A program made the translations under genes and the position numbers. DNA of 47,390 nt from UBA822 sp036336795 (GTDB taxonomy: Bacteria > Gemmatimonadota > Gemmatimonadetes > Longimicrobiales > Gaopeijiaceae): positions 1 to 47,390 of the forward strand of contig JAYZFL010000019.1 of assembly GCA_036336795.1 (NCBI GenBank), in the 5' to 3' direction. This document shows positions 8,235 to 16,900 of the stretch, in pieces (positions within the stretch are counted from its first letter, which is position 1; every line of letters begins with the position of its first letter). The notes under the pieces were generated by a model that was given only the letters and a program-made list of their open reading frames with translations, had not been told where the DNA came from and did no database searches.

Positions 8235-8951
8235 ATGGATCGGACGGAAAAACAAAGCTTCGTCGCGGATTTTCGGCAAAAAATCCAGGATGCTCCAGTC
8301 ATTTATTTGACGGACTTCACGGGGTTGGACGTCAAATCCATGACCGATCTTCGGCAGAGCCTCAAGAGTTGTGGGGCCGAATACTTGGTTGTGAAGAACC
8401 GCCTGGTCAAACGAGCTATCAAGGATCTGGATTTGCCTGATATTTCGGAAGCCCTGCTTGGTCCAACGGGGGTGATCCTAGGCTACGAGGGGATCGTTGA
8501 GCCAGCCAAGGCCGTCAGCGACTTTGCGAAAGAGCATGATGACAAACCGGTATTCAAGCTCGGTGTCGTCGACAAGGAGATAGTCTCGGCTGAAGAGATC
8601 AGGCGTTTGGCCAAGCTGCCTCCGCGCGACCAGCTGCTTGCGGAGATCGTGGGGGCGTTCGAGGCGCCGATGGCTGCTTTCGCGAGTGCCCTTGAGGCCA
8701 AGATTCAAGAGATATCAGGTCTGTTCGAGGCACTGAGGGATAGACAAGAAGCCGAGCTTACGGCGGAAGCCGGTTCGGAGGAACAAGAGGCTGAGGCTTC
8801 GGAGGAGGCTGAGGAAGAAGCTGAGCCTGTGGCGGAAGCCAGTTCGGAGGAACAAGAGGCTGAGGCTTCGGAGGAAGCTCCGGAAGCGATTGAGGAAGCA
8901 GGGGAAGGGGACCAGATAATTGGTCACACTGAAGAGAAACAGGATCCGTAG
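8235..8951 (+). CDS. rplJ: 50S ribosomal protein L10 with long acidic C-terminal tail
   Basis: 238 residues. The first roughly 170 match ordinary L10: rRNA-binding N-terminal domain with VVKNRLVKRA (52-61) and a C-terminal helix (about 145-170) that holds L7/L12 dimers. The remaining 68 residues are an added, strongly acidic Glu/Ala/Ser-rich tail containing a duplicated segment (see the repeat at 8762-8880). Typical L10 is 165-180 residues, so this tail is unusual. It is probably disordered and lies near the flexible stalk. The start abuts the rplA stop. Confidence 0.95.
   Translation: MDRTEKQSFVADFRQKIQDAPVIYLTDFTGLDVKSMTDLRQSLKSCGAEYLVVKNRLVKRAIKDLDLPDISEALLGPTGVILGYEGIVEPAKAVSDFAKEHDDKPVFKLGVVDKEIVSAEEIRRLAKLPPRDQLLAEIVGAFEAPMAAFASALEAKIQEISGLFEALRDRQEAELTAEAGSEEQEAEASEEAEEEAEPVAEASSEEQEAEASEEAPEAIEEAGEGDQIIGHTEEKQDP
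8762..8880 (+). repeat. Duplicated segment coding the acidic tail of L10
   Basis: Roughly 48 bases beginning GGCGGAAGCC at 8762 recur at 8831, 69 bases later, with only two substitutions over that length. The repeat encodes an SSEEQEAEASEEA-like acidic block twice. The spacing is a multiple of three, so copy-number change would keep the frame. Confidence 0.85.
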
Positions 8952-8958
8952 TCCAACT

Positions 8959-8997
8959 CCGGCCTGAGGCCGGCTGAACCGAGGAGGAAGCCAGATC
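8959..8997 (+). promoter_or_regulatory. Hairpin and strong Shine-Dalgarno ahead of rplL
   Basis: CCGGCC (8959-8964) pairs with GGCCGG (8968-8973), then GAGGAGGAAG (8981-8990) lies about 8 bases before the rplL ATG. This is one of the best ribosome binding sites in the cluster. It fits the known need for several L7/L12 copies per L10, though that link is inference. Confidence 0.5.
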
Positions 8998-9375
8998 ATG
9001 GCGACCAACCAAGAAGAGCTTCTCGAGACCATCAGCAACATGACTGTCTTAGAGTTGTCGGAATTCGTTGATGCGTTCAAAGAGAAATTCAACGTCACTG
9101 CTGTCGCTGCCGCACCGATGGCCGGCCCAGGTGCGGCTGCTGAAGCCGATGCCGCTGAGGAGAAGACTGAGTTTGATGTCATTCTCGAGGGCATTGGGGA
9201 CAAGAAGATCCAAGTCATCAAAGTCGTACGTGAGGTGACTAGCCTGGGGCTTAAAGAGGCTAAAGACTTGGTTGACGGTGCTCCGAGCACCGTTAAAGAG
9301 GCGCTCACGAAGGAAGAAGCTGAACAAATCAAGGGGAAGCTGGAAGAACAGGGCGCAACGGTGGCCCTGAAGTAG
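8998..9375 (+). CDS. rplL: 50S ribosomal protein L7/L12
   Basis: 125 residues, normal. An N-terminal dimerisation domain (1-30) is followed by an Ala/Gly-rich hinge (about 37-53) and a C-terminal factor-binding domain with the conserved KIQVIKVVREVTSLGLKEAK stretch (about 71-90). It forms the flexible stalk that binds EF-Tu, EF-G and IF2, anchored by L10 encoded just upstream. The region after its stop holds two hairpins before rpoB. Confidence 0.97.
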   Translation: MATNQEELLETISNMTVLELSEFVDAFKEKFNVTAVAAAPMAGPGAAAEADAAEEKTEFDVILEGIGDKKIQVIKVVREVTSLGLKEAKDLVDGAPSTVKEALTKEEAEQIKGKLEEQGATVALK

Positions 9376-9394
9376 GTCATCCAGATGACGCCAC

Positions 9395-9440
9395 CTCTCG
9401 GTTTGGCCGAGAGACGTCTGGTCGCACTCGCGAGAGTGCG
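9395..9440 (+). promoter_or_regulatory. Two tandem hairpins between rplL and rpoB
   Basis: CTCTCGG (9395-9401) pairs with CCGAGAG (9407-9413). CGCACTC (9423-9429) pairs with GAGTGCG (9434-9440) around a GCGA loop, a stable GNRA tetraloop. No T-run follows. In other bacteria this gap holds an attenuator or RNase III site that separates stalk-protein and polymerase expression; a similar role here is inference. Confidence 0.5.
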
Positions 9441-9580
9441 AATCCGACATCATAGGACCAACGCGAGTGGGCCTTTGGCGGAGTGTGTCTATGGTTTCGC
9501 TGCCCGTCCGTCTCGTTATCGTCAACCACATGCTTGTTCGGCCTCTGCTATGAGGTACGGACTGGAAATGGGAAAAACCG

Positions 9581-12500
9581 TTGGATACTAGGAATGATGC
9601 CCGCCCGGTAGTGAGTTTTGCTAAGCTCGATTCGGTCATGCCGATGCCCAATCTTTTGGATGTCCAACTTCACTCTTTCGGCAAGCTCGTGGAGGAGGAA
9701 GTCGATCCCGAGAATCAGTGGGATTTTGGTCTTGATCGAGTGTTCGCAGAGATTTTCCCGATCTCCGACATAAACGAGAACTTTACTCTAGAGTACGTTT
9801 CGGCCCATCTCGGAGAGCCAAAATACTCGGAAGAAGAATGCGTCGAGCGTGATATGACCTATGCTGCGCCCCTCAAGGCTAAGCTTAGGTTAATCGTTTG
9901 GGAAACGCTGGAGGACGATGAAAAGCGTGCAGGTGACATCATAGAGAAGGAAGTTTATCTCGGCGACCTTCCTCTCCTTACTGAGTTGGGAACCTTCATT
10001 ATAAATGGCGCCGAACGAGTGGTCGTAAGCCAACTGCACCGTTCTCCCGGTGTGGTGTTCGAAGAAAACATTCATCCGAATGGTTCAAAACTGTATAGCG
10101 CGAGAATAATCCCATTCAGAGGTTCGTGGGTCGAGTTCACGATAGATATCAACGACATCTGCTATGTCCATATTGATAAGAAGAAGAAGTTTCCTGCTAC
10201 AGCCTTGCTGCGGGCATTTGGTCGCCTGGGCGAGGATGACGAGGAAAAGGAGGGTGCAAAGGGCAAGAAGGGTGCAAAGGGCAAGAAGGGTGCAAAGGGC
10301 AAGAAGGGTGCAAAGGGCAAGGAGGATGCAAAGGGCAAGGAGGATGCAAAGGGCACGGATACAGATATTTATAAACTTTTCTTCGAGAAGAAGATTGTCG
10401 ACTTCCCGGGGTCTGAAAATAAGCTGATTGGAAAGGTGCTTGTTGACGAGATCGTTGATCGTGAGACGGGCGAGGTCCTGGTCGAAGCTTCGACCGAAAT
10501 CAATGAGGAAATCGCAGAGCGGTTGGAGCGTGCTGGTCTCAAGAAGATTAAGATCTGGACGAGTGAGCACGACACCGGCCGCGGTGAGAGCCCAATCATT
10601 AAGAACTCTTTGCGTAAGGATCCAACGAGTAACGAAGAAGAGGCGCTCTCGGCTATCTATTCGCTCTTGCGACCCGGGGACGCGCCCAACATGGAGACGG
10701 CACGTGCCGCTCTCGAACGCGTGTTCTTCGACCCTAAGCGCTATGACCTTGGCCGTGTGGGCCGCTACAAAATCAATAAGCGCCTGAACTCGAAAATCCC
10801 GAGCCACGAAACTGTTCTTACGAAAGAGGACTTCATCGACATCCTTCGATACCTCATTGAGCTGAGCGAAGGACGTGGCACAACGGACGACATTGATCAT
10901 CTCGGTAACCGTCGTGTCCGTACTGTGGGCGAGTTGATCGCGAACCAGTTCTCTGTCGGACTATCCCGGATGGCGCGCCTAGTAAAAGAGCGCATGTCCA
11001 TCAACACTGATCCGGAAAAGATCAACATCGACGATCTCGTGAACGCTCGGACGGTGTCTGCAGTGATCCAAGCCTTTTTCGGTTCGTCGCAGCTCAGCCA
11101 GTTCATGGACCAAACAAACCCTTTAGCCGAAATGACTCACAAGCGGCGCCTCTCGGCTCTGGGTCCGGGTGGCCTCACCCGGGAGCGGGCCGGGTTCGAG
11201 GTTCGGGATGTCCATTATTCACACTATGGGCGGATGTGTCCGATCGAAACTCCGGAGGGTCCAAACATTGGCCTTATTACGTCCCTGACAACCTATAGTC
11301 GGATCAACGATCTCGGCTTCATTGAGACGCCCTACCGTAGGGTGTCCAAGGGGACCGTGACGAAAAAGATCGACTGGCTCTCCGCCAACGAAGAGGAGGA
11401 AGTACGGATCGCCCAGGCGAACGCTCCGCTGGACGAGAAGGGGCGCTTTGTCAACGAGTTTGTACTTTGTCGTCAGCGGGGAGACTTTCCGCTCCTTGAG
11501 CCGAAAAACATTGATTACATGGATGTAGCACCGGACCAGCTCGTGTCCGTTGCCGCCGCGCTGATCCCATTTCTTGAGCATGATGACGCTAACCGAGCTC
11601 TGATGGGCTCGAATATGCAGCGGCAAGCAGTCCCGCTTCTTTTCCCTGATGCACCCTTGGTCGGAACTGGCCTCGAGTTCAAGATGGCTAGAGACTCCGG
11701 GGCTGTAATCACTTCCCGCCGCGGGGGTCGGGTCGTACGCGTGACCGCTGACGAAATCGTGATCGATACGGGAAACGTAGTTCCCGGAAAGACGGACCAG
11801 CCGTTGGCGACGTTGACACAGTACGATCGATACAGACTCAAGAAGTTTTGGAGGACCAATCAGGACACCGCCATTAACCAGAGACCGCTGGTGAAGGGTA
11901 ACCAGAAGATTAAGCCCGGCGACATCATTGCCGATGGCCCATCCACAGATAACGGTGAGCTCGCGCTTGGACGAAATGTGTTGGTCGCGTTCATGCCCTG
12001 GTACGGATACAACTACGAGGATGCCATTGTCATCAGTGAAAAGCTGGTGAAAGAGGACGTGTTTACGTCGATACACATTCAGGAGTTGGAATTGCATGTG
12101 AGGGACACCAAGCGGGGGATGGAGGAGATCACCCGCGAGATCCCTAACGTAGCCGAGGAGAATCTCGTAGATCTGGATGAGCGTGGGATCGTGCGTAGTG
12201 GGGCTCGCCTGACGAGTGGCGACATCCTCGCAGGTAAGATCACACCAAAAGGTGAAACCGAGCTCTCTCCAGAAGAAAAGCTTCTCACCGCAATCTTCGG
12301 TGAGAAGGCTAAGGATGTTAAAGACTCGTCACTCAGAGTCCCACCCGGAATGAGTGGGACCGTCATCGACGTAAAGATCTTCTCCCGGCGTATCGACGAC
12401 CCGCTTCTGGAGAAAGAACATGGAGCCCGCATTCGCGAGCTGAAAGAGTTCGAACGCGAAGAGATCCGGCGGGTGACTGCTGCCAGGGACGAAGAGCTTC

Positions 12501-13888
12501 GAGAACTTCTCCACCGGAACACAGTCACCCTTGCACTCAAGAGACGCACTGTTGAGCCCCTCCTGGCCGAGGGGACGAAGCTGACGCGGGATACACTAGA
12601 GGAGTTGAACTTCTCCAGGATCGACCTGGCTACGCTCAAGGTGAAGAATAAGGATGCGAGCGTGAAAGTACGCCGTGTTGTAGAGGAGGCGCAGCGTCGA
12701 ATTGAGCATAGAAAAGCGATGACGGAAGAGCAAATCGACAAGGTGTTTCAACCCGACGAGCTTCCTCCTGGGGTTGTACAGCTCGTCAAGGTCTACATCG
12801 CCGAGAAGCGGAAGGTCTCCGTCGGTGACAAGATGGCTGGACGACACGGAAACAAGGGCATCGTAGCACGCATCGCTCCGGAAGAGGACATGCCGTTCCT
12901 GCCCGACGGCACGCCGGTGGAGATCGTGTTGAATCCACTTGGCGTTCCATCTCGGATGAATGTCGGGCAGGTCCTCGAAACCCATCTGGGTTGGGCAGCA
13001 AAAGTCCTAGGGTTCGAGGCCAAGACGCCGGTTTTCCACGGCGCCTCGGAGGACGAGGTAGGATTACTGTTGAAGCTCTCTGGGCTACGTTGGGCTCATG
13101 AAAGCCTGGGTATCGAGTCTGAGATGCCAACGCTGGATGCCAAGTCGACGATCGGTCTTATCGAGCTAGCCCATAGCTTGCCAGCTCGCGAGATTGAAAG
13201 TTCCGGTAACGGGAACGGAGGCGACCCGAGTAAGGTCGGCATCGGCCGCAATGTAGATGCCTATCTTAGTCTCAAGCTTTCCAAGGTCCAAGGGCAGTTC
13301 TTCGGCAGATTGAAGACTTATCTCGTCGACGCCGGAAAAGAGCTTGCTAAAAGACAGGACCTGGTCTTCTCCGAAGCTTTTCCCGCGATCACCCACCTTT
13401 CTCGGAAAAGAAAACTTGATGAGGGCTTAGATGGCGCGGCTTTCGAAATCATGGAGGCCGCAAAGGTTCTGCCCAATGGAAAGGTGATGCTTCGTGACGG
13501 ACGGAGTGGACGTCAGTTCGATTTTCCGGTGACCGTAGGACTCATCTACATGCTCAAGTTGAGCCACCTGGTTGACGACAAGATCCACTCGAGGAGCATA
13601 GGGCCGTATTCACTCGTGACGCAGCAGCCACTTGCAGGTAAAGCTCAGTTCGGTGGCCAGAGATTTGGAGAGATGGAGGTCTGGGCTCTCGAAGCATACG
13701 GTGCAGCCCACACTCTTCAGGAAATCCTGACCGTGAAGTCGGACGACGTCACTGGGCGCTCGAAGGTCTACGAGGCGATCGTGAAAGGTGACAATCTCCC
13801 GACGCCGGGAATTCCTGAATCGTTCAACGTGCTGGTCAAAGAGCTTCAAGCTCTCGGACTATCTGTCACGCTCGGGCGCAAGGAGTAG
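9581..13888 (+). CDS. rpoB: DNA-directed RNA polymerase beta subunit with Lys-rich repeat insert
   Basis: 1435 residues. No ATG or GTG exists between the upstream in-frame stop (9551-9553) and the conserved start region, so TTG 9581, 7 bases after GGGA, is the likely start. The rifampicin-pocket cluster FFGSSQLSQFMDQ begins at residue 499 and keeps the residues usual in sensitive enzymes. The active-site segment KMAGRHGNKG (1084-1093) holds both catalytic Lys. A long charged helical insertion is present around residues 950-1040, as in proteobacterial beta. The odd feature is a Gly-Ala-Lys-rich insert (residues 225-260) in the beta lobe, built from six 18-base repeats. It is cotranscribed with rpoC. 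Confidence 0.97.
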   Translation: MDTRNDARPVVSFAKLDSVMPMPNLLDVQLHSFGKLVEEEVDPENQWDFGLDRVFAEIFPISDINENFTLEYVSAHLGEPKYSEEECVERDMTYAAPLKAKLRLIVWETLEDDEKRAGDIIEKEVYLGDLPLLTELGTFIINGAERVVVSQLHRSPGVVFEENIHPNGSKLYSARIIPFRGSWVEFTIDINDICYVHIDKKKKFPATALLRAFGRLGEDDEEKEGAKGKKGAKGKKGAKGKKGAKGKEDAKGKEDAKGTDTDIYKLFFEKKIVDFPGSENKLIGKVLVDEIVDRETGEVLVEASTEINEEIAERLERAGLKKIKIWTSEHDTGRGESPIIKNSLRKDPTSNEEEALSAIYSLLRPGDAPNMETARAALERVFFDPKRYDLGRVGRYKINKRLNSKIPSHETVLTKEDFIDILRYLIELSEGRGTTDDIDHLGNRRVRTVGELIANQFSVGLSRMARLVKERMSINTDPEKINIDDLVNARTVSAVIQAFFGSSQLSQFMDQTNPLAEMTHKRRLSALGPGGLTRERAGFEVRDVHYSHYGRMCPIETPEGPNIGLITSLTTYSRINDLGFIETPYRRVSKGTVTKKIDWLSANEEEEVRIAQANAPLDEKGRFVNEFVLCRQRGDFPLLEPKNIDYMDVAPDQLVSVAAALIPFLEHDDANRALMGSNMQRQAVPLLFPDAPLVGTGLEFKMARDSGAVITSRRGGRVVRVTADEIVIDTGNVVPGKTDQPLATLTQYDRYRLKKFWRTNQDTAINQRPLVKGNQKIKPGDIIADGPSTDNGELALGRNVLVAFMPWYGYNYEDAIVISEKLVKEDVFTSIHIQELELHVRDTKRGMEEITREIPNVAEENLVDLDERGIVRSGARLTSGDILAGKITPKGETELSPEEKLLTAIFGEKAKDVKDSSLRVPPGMSGTVIDVKIFSRRIDDPLLEKEHGARIRELKEFEREEIRRVTAARDEELRELLHRNTVTLALKRRTVEPLLAEGTKLTRDTLEELNFSRIDLATLKVKNKDASVKVRRVVEEAQRRIEHRKAMTEEQIDKVFQPDELPPGVVQLVKVYIAEKRKVSVGDKMAGRHGNKGIVARIAPEEDMPFLPDGTPVEIVLNPLGVPSRMNVGQVLETHLGWAAKVLGFEAKTPVFHGASEDEVGLLLKLSGLRWAHESLGIESEMPTLDAKSTIGLIELAHSLPAREIESSGNGNGGDPSKVGIGRNVDAYLSLKLSKVQGQFFGRLKTYLVDAGKELAKRQDLVFSEAFPAITHLSRKRKLDEGLDGAAFEIMEAAKVLPNGKVMLRDGRSGRQFDFPVTVGLIYMLKLSHLVDDKIHSRSIGPYSLVTQQPLAGKAQFGGQRFGEMEVWALEAYGAAHTLQEILTVKSDDVTGRSKVYEAIVKGDNLPTPGIPESFNVLVKELQALGLSVTLGRKE
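10253..10360 (+). repeat. Six-copy 18-bp tandem repeat inside rpoB
   Basis: Six consecutive 18-base units on the pattern GGTGCAAAGGGCAAGAAG. The first three are identical, and the last three change to GAKGKE, DAKGKE and DAKGTD. They encode residues 225-260. The unit length keeps the reading frame, so this looks like a coding minisatellite that could vary in copy number. Confidence 0.95.
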
Positions 13889-13949
13889 ATAGCATGTGGA
13901 GCTTTTTAGTCAAACAAATGACCCCCCCAACCCTCGGGGTGCTTGAAGT

Positions 13950-16900
13950 ATGATCGATTTTCCCAGATCCAGAGACCAGCGTGCGGCCGACTTCGACTTC
14001 ATCCAAATCAGGATCGCGTCTCCGGAGGAGATCCGGTCGTGGTCGTTCGGTGAAGTGACGAAGCCGGAAACGATTAATTATCGCTCATTCAAGCCGGAAA
14101 GGGACGGACTCTTCTGTGAACGTATTTTTGGTCCCGTCAAAGATTGGGAGTGTCACTGCGGCAAGTTCAAGAGGATCCGTTTCCGCGGACATGTATGCGA
14201 CCGGTGTGGCGTTGAGGTCACTCTGTCGAAAGTGCGCCGTGAGCGCATGGGCCACATTGAATTAGCTGTGCCCATTTGTCATATCTGGTTCTTCAAGACC
14301 CTCCCTAGCCAGTTGGGTTACCTGGTCGGGATGACCCTGAGGGATTTGGAGAGGGTGGTCTATTACGCTTCGTATGTGGTGACGGTCCCGGGTAAGCAGG
14401 ATGTGGAGTTCCTCGATTTGCTTGATGAAGACGAGTACTACGATCTCCGGGTGAAGTCTCGCGACCAAGGCGACGAAAAATTCAAAGCGGAAATCGGCGC
14501 AGAAGCAGTTCGTTCGCTCTTATCTCTGCTCGACAGTCCGGAGCGGAGAATTAAAGATCGTAACTCGGACGGGAAGGGACTCGACCGCTTAGCGCAGTGG
14601 TTGCGGATCGAGATTGCTACGGAAACCTCCCAGCACCGAAAGAAGAAGAAACTCAAGAGGCTGAAGGTTGTTGACGCGCTGCGTAACTCAGGAGGCCTTC
14701 AGGGCGACCGTAACCGTCCTGAGTGGATGATCATGGATGTGATCCCGGTCATTCCACCCGACTTGAGACCACTCGTGCCGCTCGATGGAGGACGGTTTGC
14801 CACGTCGGACCTCAACGACCTTTACCGGAGAGTTATCAACCGGAATAACCGGCTCAAGAAGCTGATTGACATGCGAGCCCCGGAAGTCATTCTTCGAAAT
14901 GAGAAGCGCATGCTTCAAGAGGCTGTGGATGCGCTGTTCGACAACGGACGCCGGTCAAAGGCTATCCGTGGTCGAGGCAAACGTCCGCTTAAGTCGCTCT
15001 CTGATATGCTCAAGGGGAAGCAAGGTCGTTTCCGCCAAAACCTACTCGGTAAGCGTGTCGACTACTCGGGACGTTCGGTCATCGTTGTGGGCCCAGAGCT
15101 GAAGTTGCATCAGTGCGGTCTCCCTAAGGCCATGGCCGTAGAATTATTTAAGCCTTTCATCATCCATGAGCTGGAGAAACGAGGGGAAGCCGAGACGGTC
15201 AAGAGAGCGAAGAAGATTGTCGAGCGGGACGATCCGAAAGTATACGAGGTGCTTGAGGATATCATCAAGGACCATCCGGTTCTTTTGAACAGAGCGCCCA
15301 CGCTTCACCGCCTTGGGATTCAGGCGTTCGAGCCCGTGCTCGTTGAGGGGAAGGCGATTCGCATCCACCCGCTCGTATGCGCAGCATTCAACGCGGATTT
15401 TGATGGTGACCAGATGGCGGTCCATGTACCACTGTCATTCGAAGCGCAATTGGAGGCACGGGTACTCATGCTATCGAGCAATAACATTCTGCTTCCCTCG
15501 AATGGGCGTCCGGTCGCTGCACCCTCTCAGGATATGGTCATTGGCGGTTACTATCTGACCAAACCCTCGCTTGAAATCTCCGATCTCGAAGGGGTGGCTT
15601 ACAACAGCAAGGCGCCGATGAGCGCTCGCCAGAAAGCCGAAGCGACCCTGGACGAATTCTACAAGGATGCTCCGCGTATCTCCACGTTCGGTGAAGTCGA
15701 GATGGGGCTGGAGGTGGGAAGACTGGAATTTGGGAGTCCATGTTGGTACTGGGTGCCGAAGTCCTCTGCTTTGGAGGAAGAGCATGAGGGTAAGTGGCTC
15801 CGAAGCACTGCAGGGCGCGTGCTCTTCAACTCCATTATCCCTGAAGAGTTGGGGTTCTTCAATCAGACATTCAGTAAGAAGGAGTTGGGAGACCTGATCT
15901 TTGAGTGCTTCACGACTGTCGGCCTGAATCGTACCACAGAGTTCCTCGATCACCTAAAGGATTTTGGCTTCCGCTACGCCACCATGGGCGGAGTCAGTGT
16001 TGGTATTTCCGACCTAGAGGTGCCGGGGGAGAAGTTGGAGATCCTTCGGGAGGCTGGTGAGCAGGTCACACGATTCCAGAAAGCCTACGGCAGCGGCTTC
16101 ATCTCCAACGGTGAGCGGTACAACAAGGTCATCGACACATGGACACATGCGAATAATGATGTCGCGGAGGCGATGGTGAATCGTCTGGAGCGCTCTCAGA
16201 ACGGCTTCAATCCTGTCTACATGATGATGACTTCGGGGGCTCGGGGAAACCGCGATCAGATGCGACAACTCGCAGGCATGCGTGGCTTGATGGCAAAGCC
16301 TCAAAAGAAGTTGACCGGGGGTATTGGCGAGATCATCGAGAGCCCGATCAAATCGAACTTCCGCGAAGGACTCTCGGTGGTGGAGTACTTCATCTCCACC
16401 CATGGTGCTCGCAAAGGTCTGGCTGACACGGCCCTTAAAACAGCAGATGCGGGATATCTCACTCGTCGTCTCGTTGACGTCGCGCAAGACGTGACCACCA
16501 CCGAGGAGGACTGTGGGACCATTCTCGGCCTGGACATGGTGGCGCTGAAGGAGGGTGAGGACATCATCGAACCTCTGCCTGACAGAATTGTAGGTAACGT
16601 CGCTCTTGAGGATGTGTACGATCCGATTGACGGAGAGTTGTTGGTGGAGGCGGATGAGCTCATTGAGGAGGGTGCTGCCGAGGCCGTCGAGTCTGCTGGT
16701 ATCCAGGTCGTGAAAATCCGCTCCGTGCTGACATGTGAAGCAAAACGGGGACTCTGCCAGAAGTGTTATGGTCGTAACCTGGCCACGATGCAATTGGTCG
16801 ATATCGGAGAAGCTGTGGGAATCCTGGCTGCCCAATCGATTGGAGAACCGGGGACACAGCTCACTTTACGTACGTTCCACATTGGGGGAACGGCCGCGCG

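Noticed and set aside
9385..9591. 68-codon frame between rplL and rpoB
   Set aside because: It overlaps hairpins and the rpoB start, and the product looks like random translation.
10253..10360. CRISPR-like array
   Set aside because: Units are contiguous with no spacers and encode part of beta; it is a coding tandem repeat.
11219..12097. 292-codon minus-strand frame within rpoB
   Set aside because: Antisense to a strongly conserved rpoB segment; no family resemblance.
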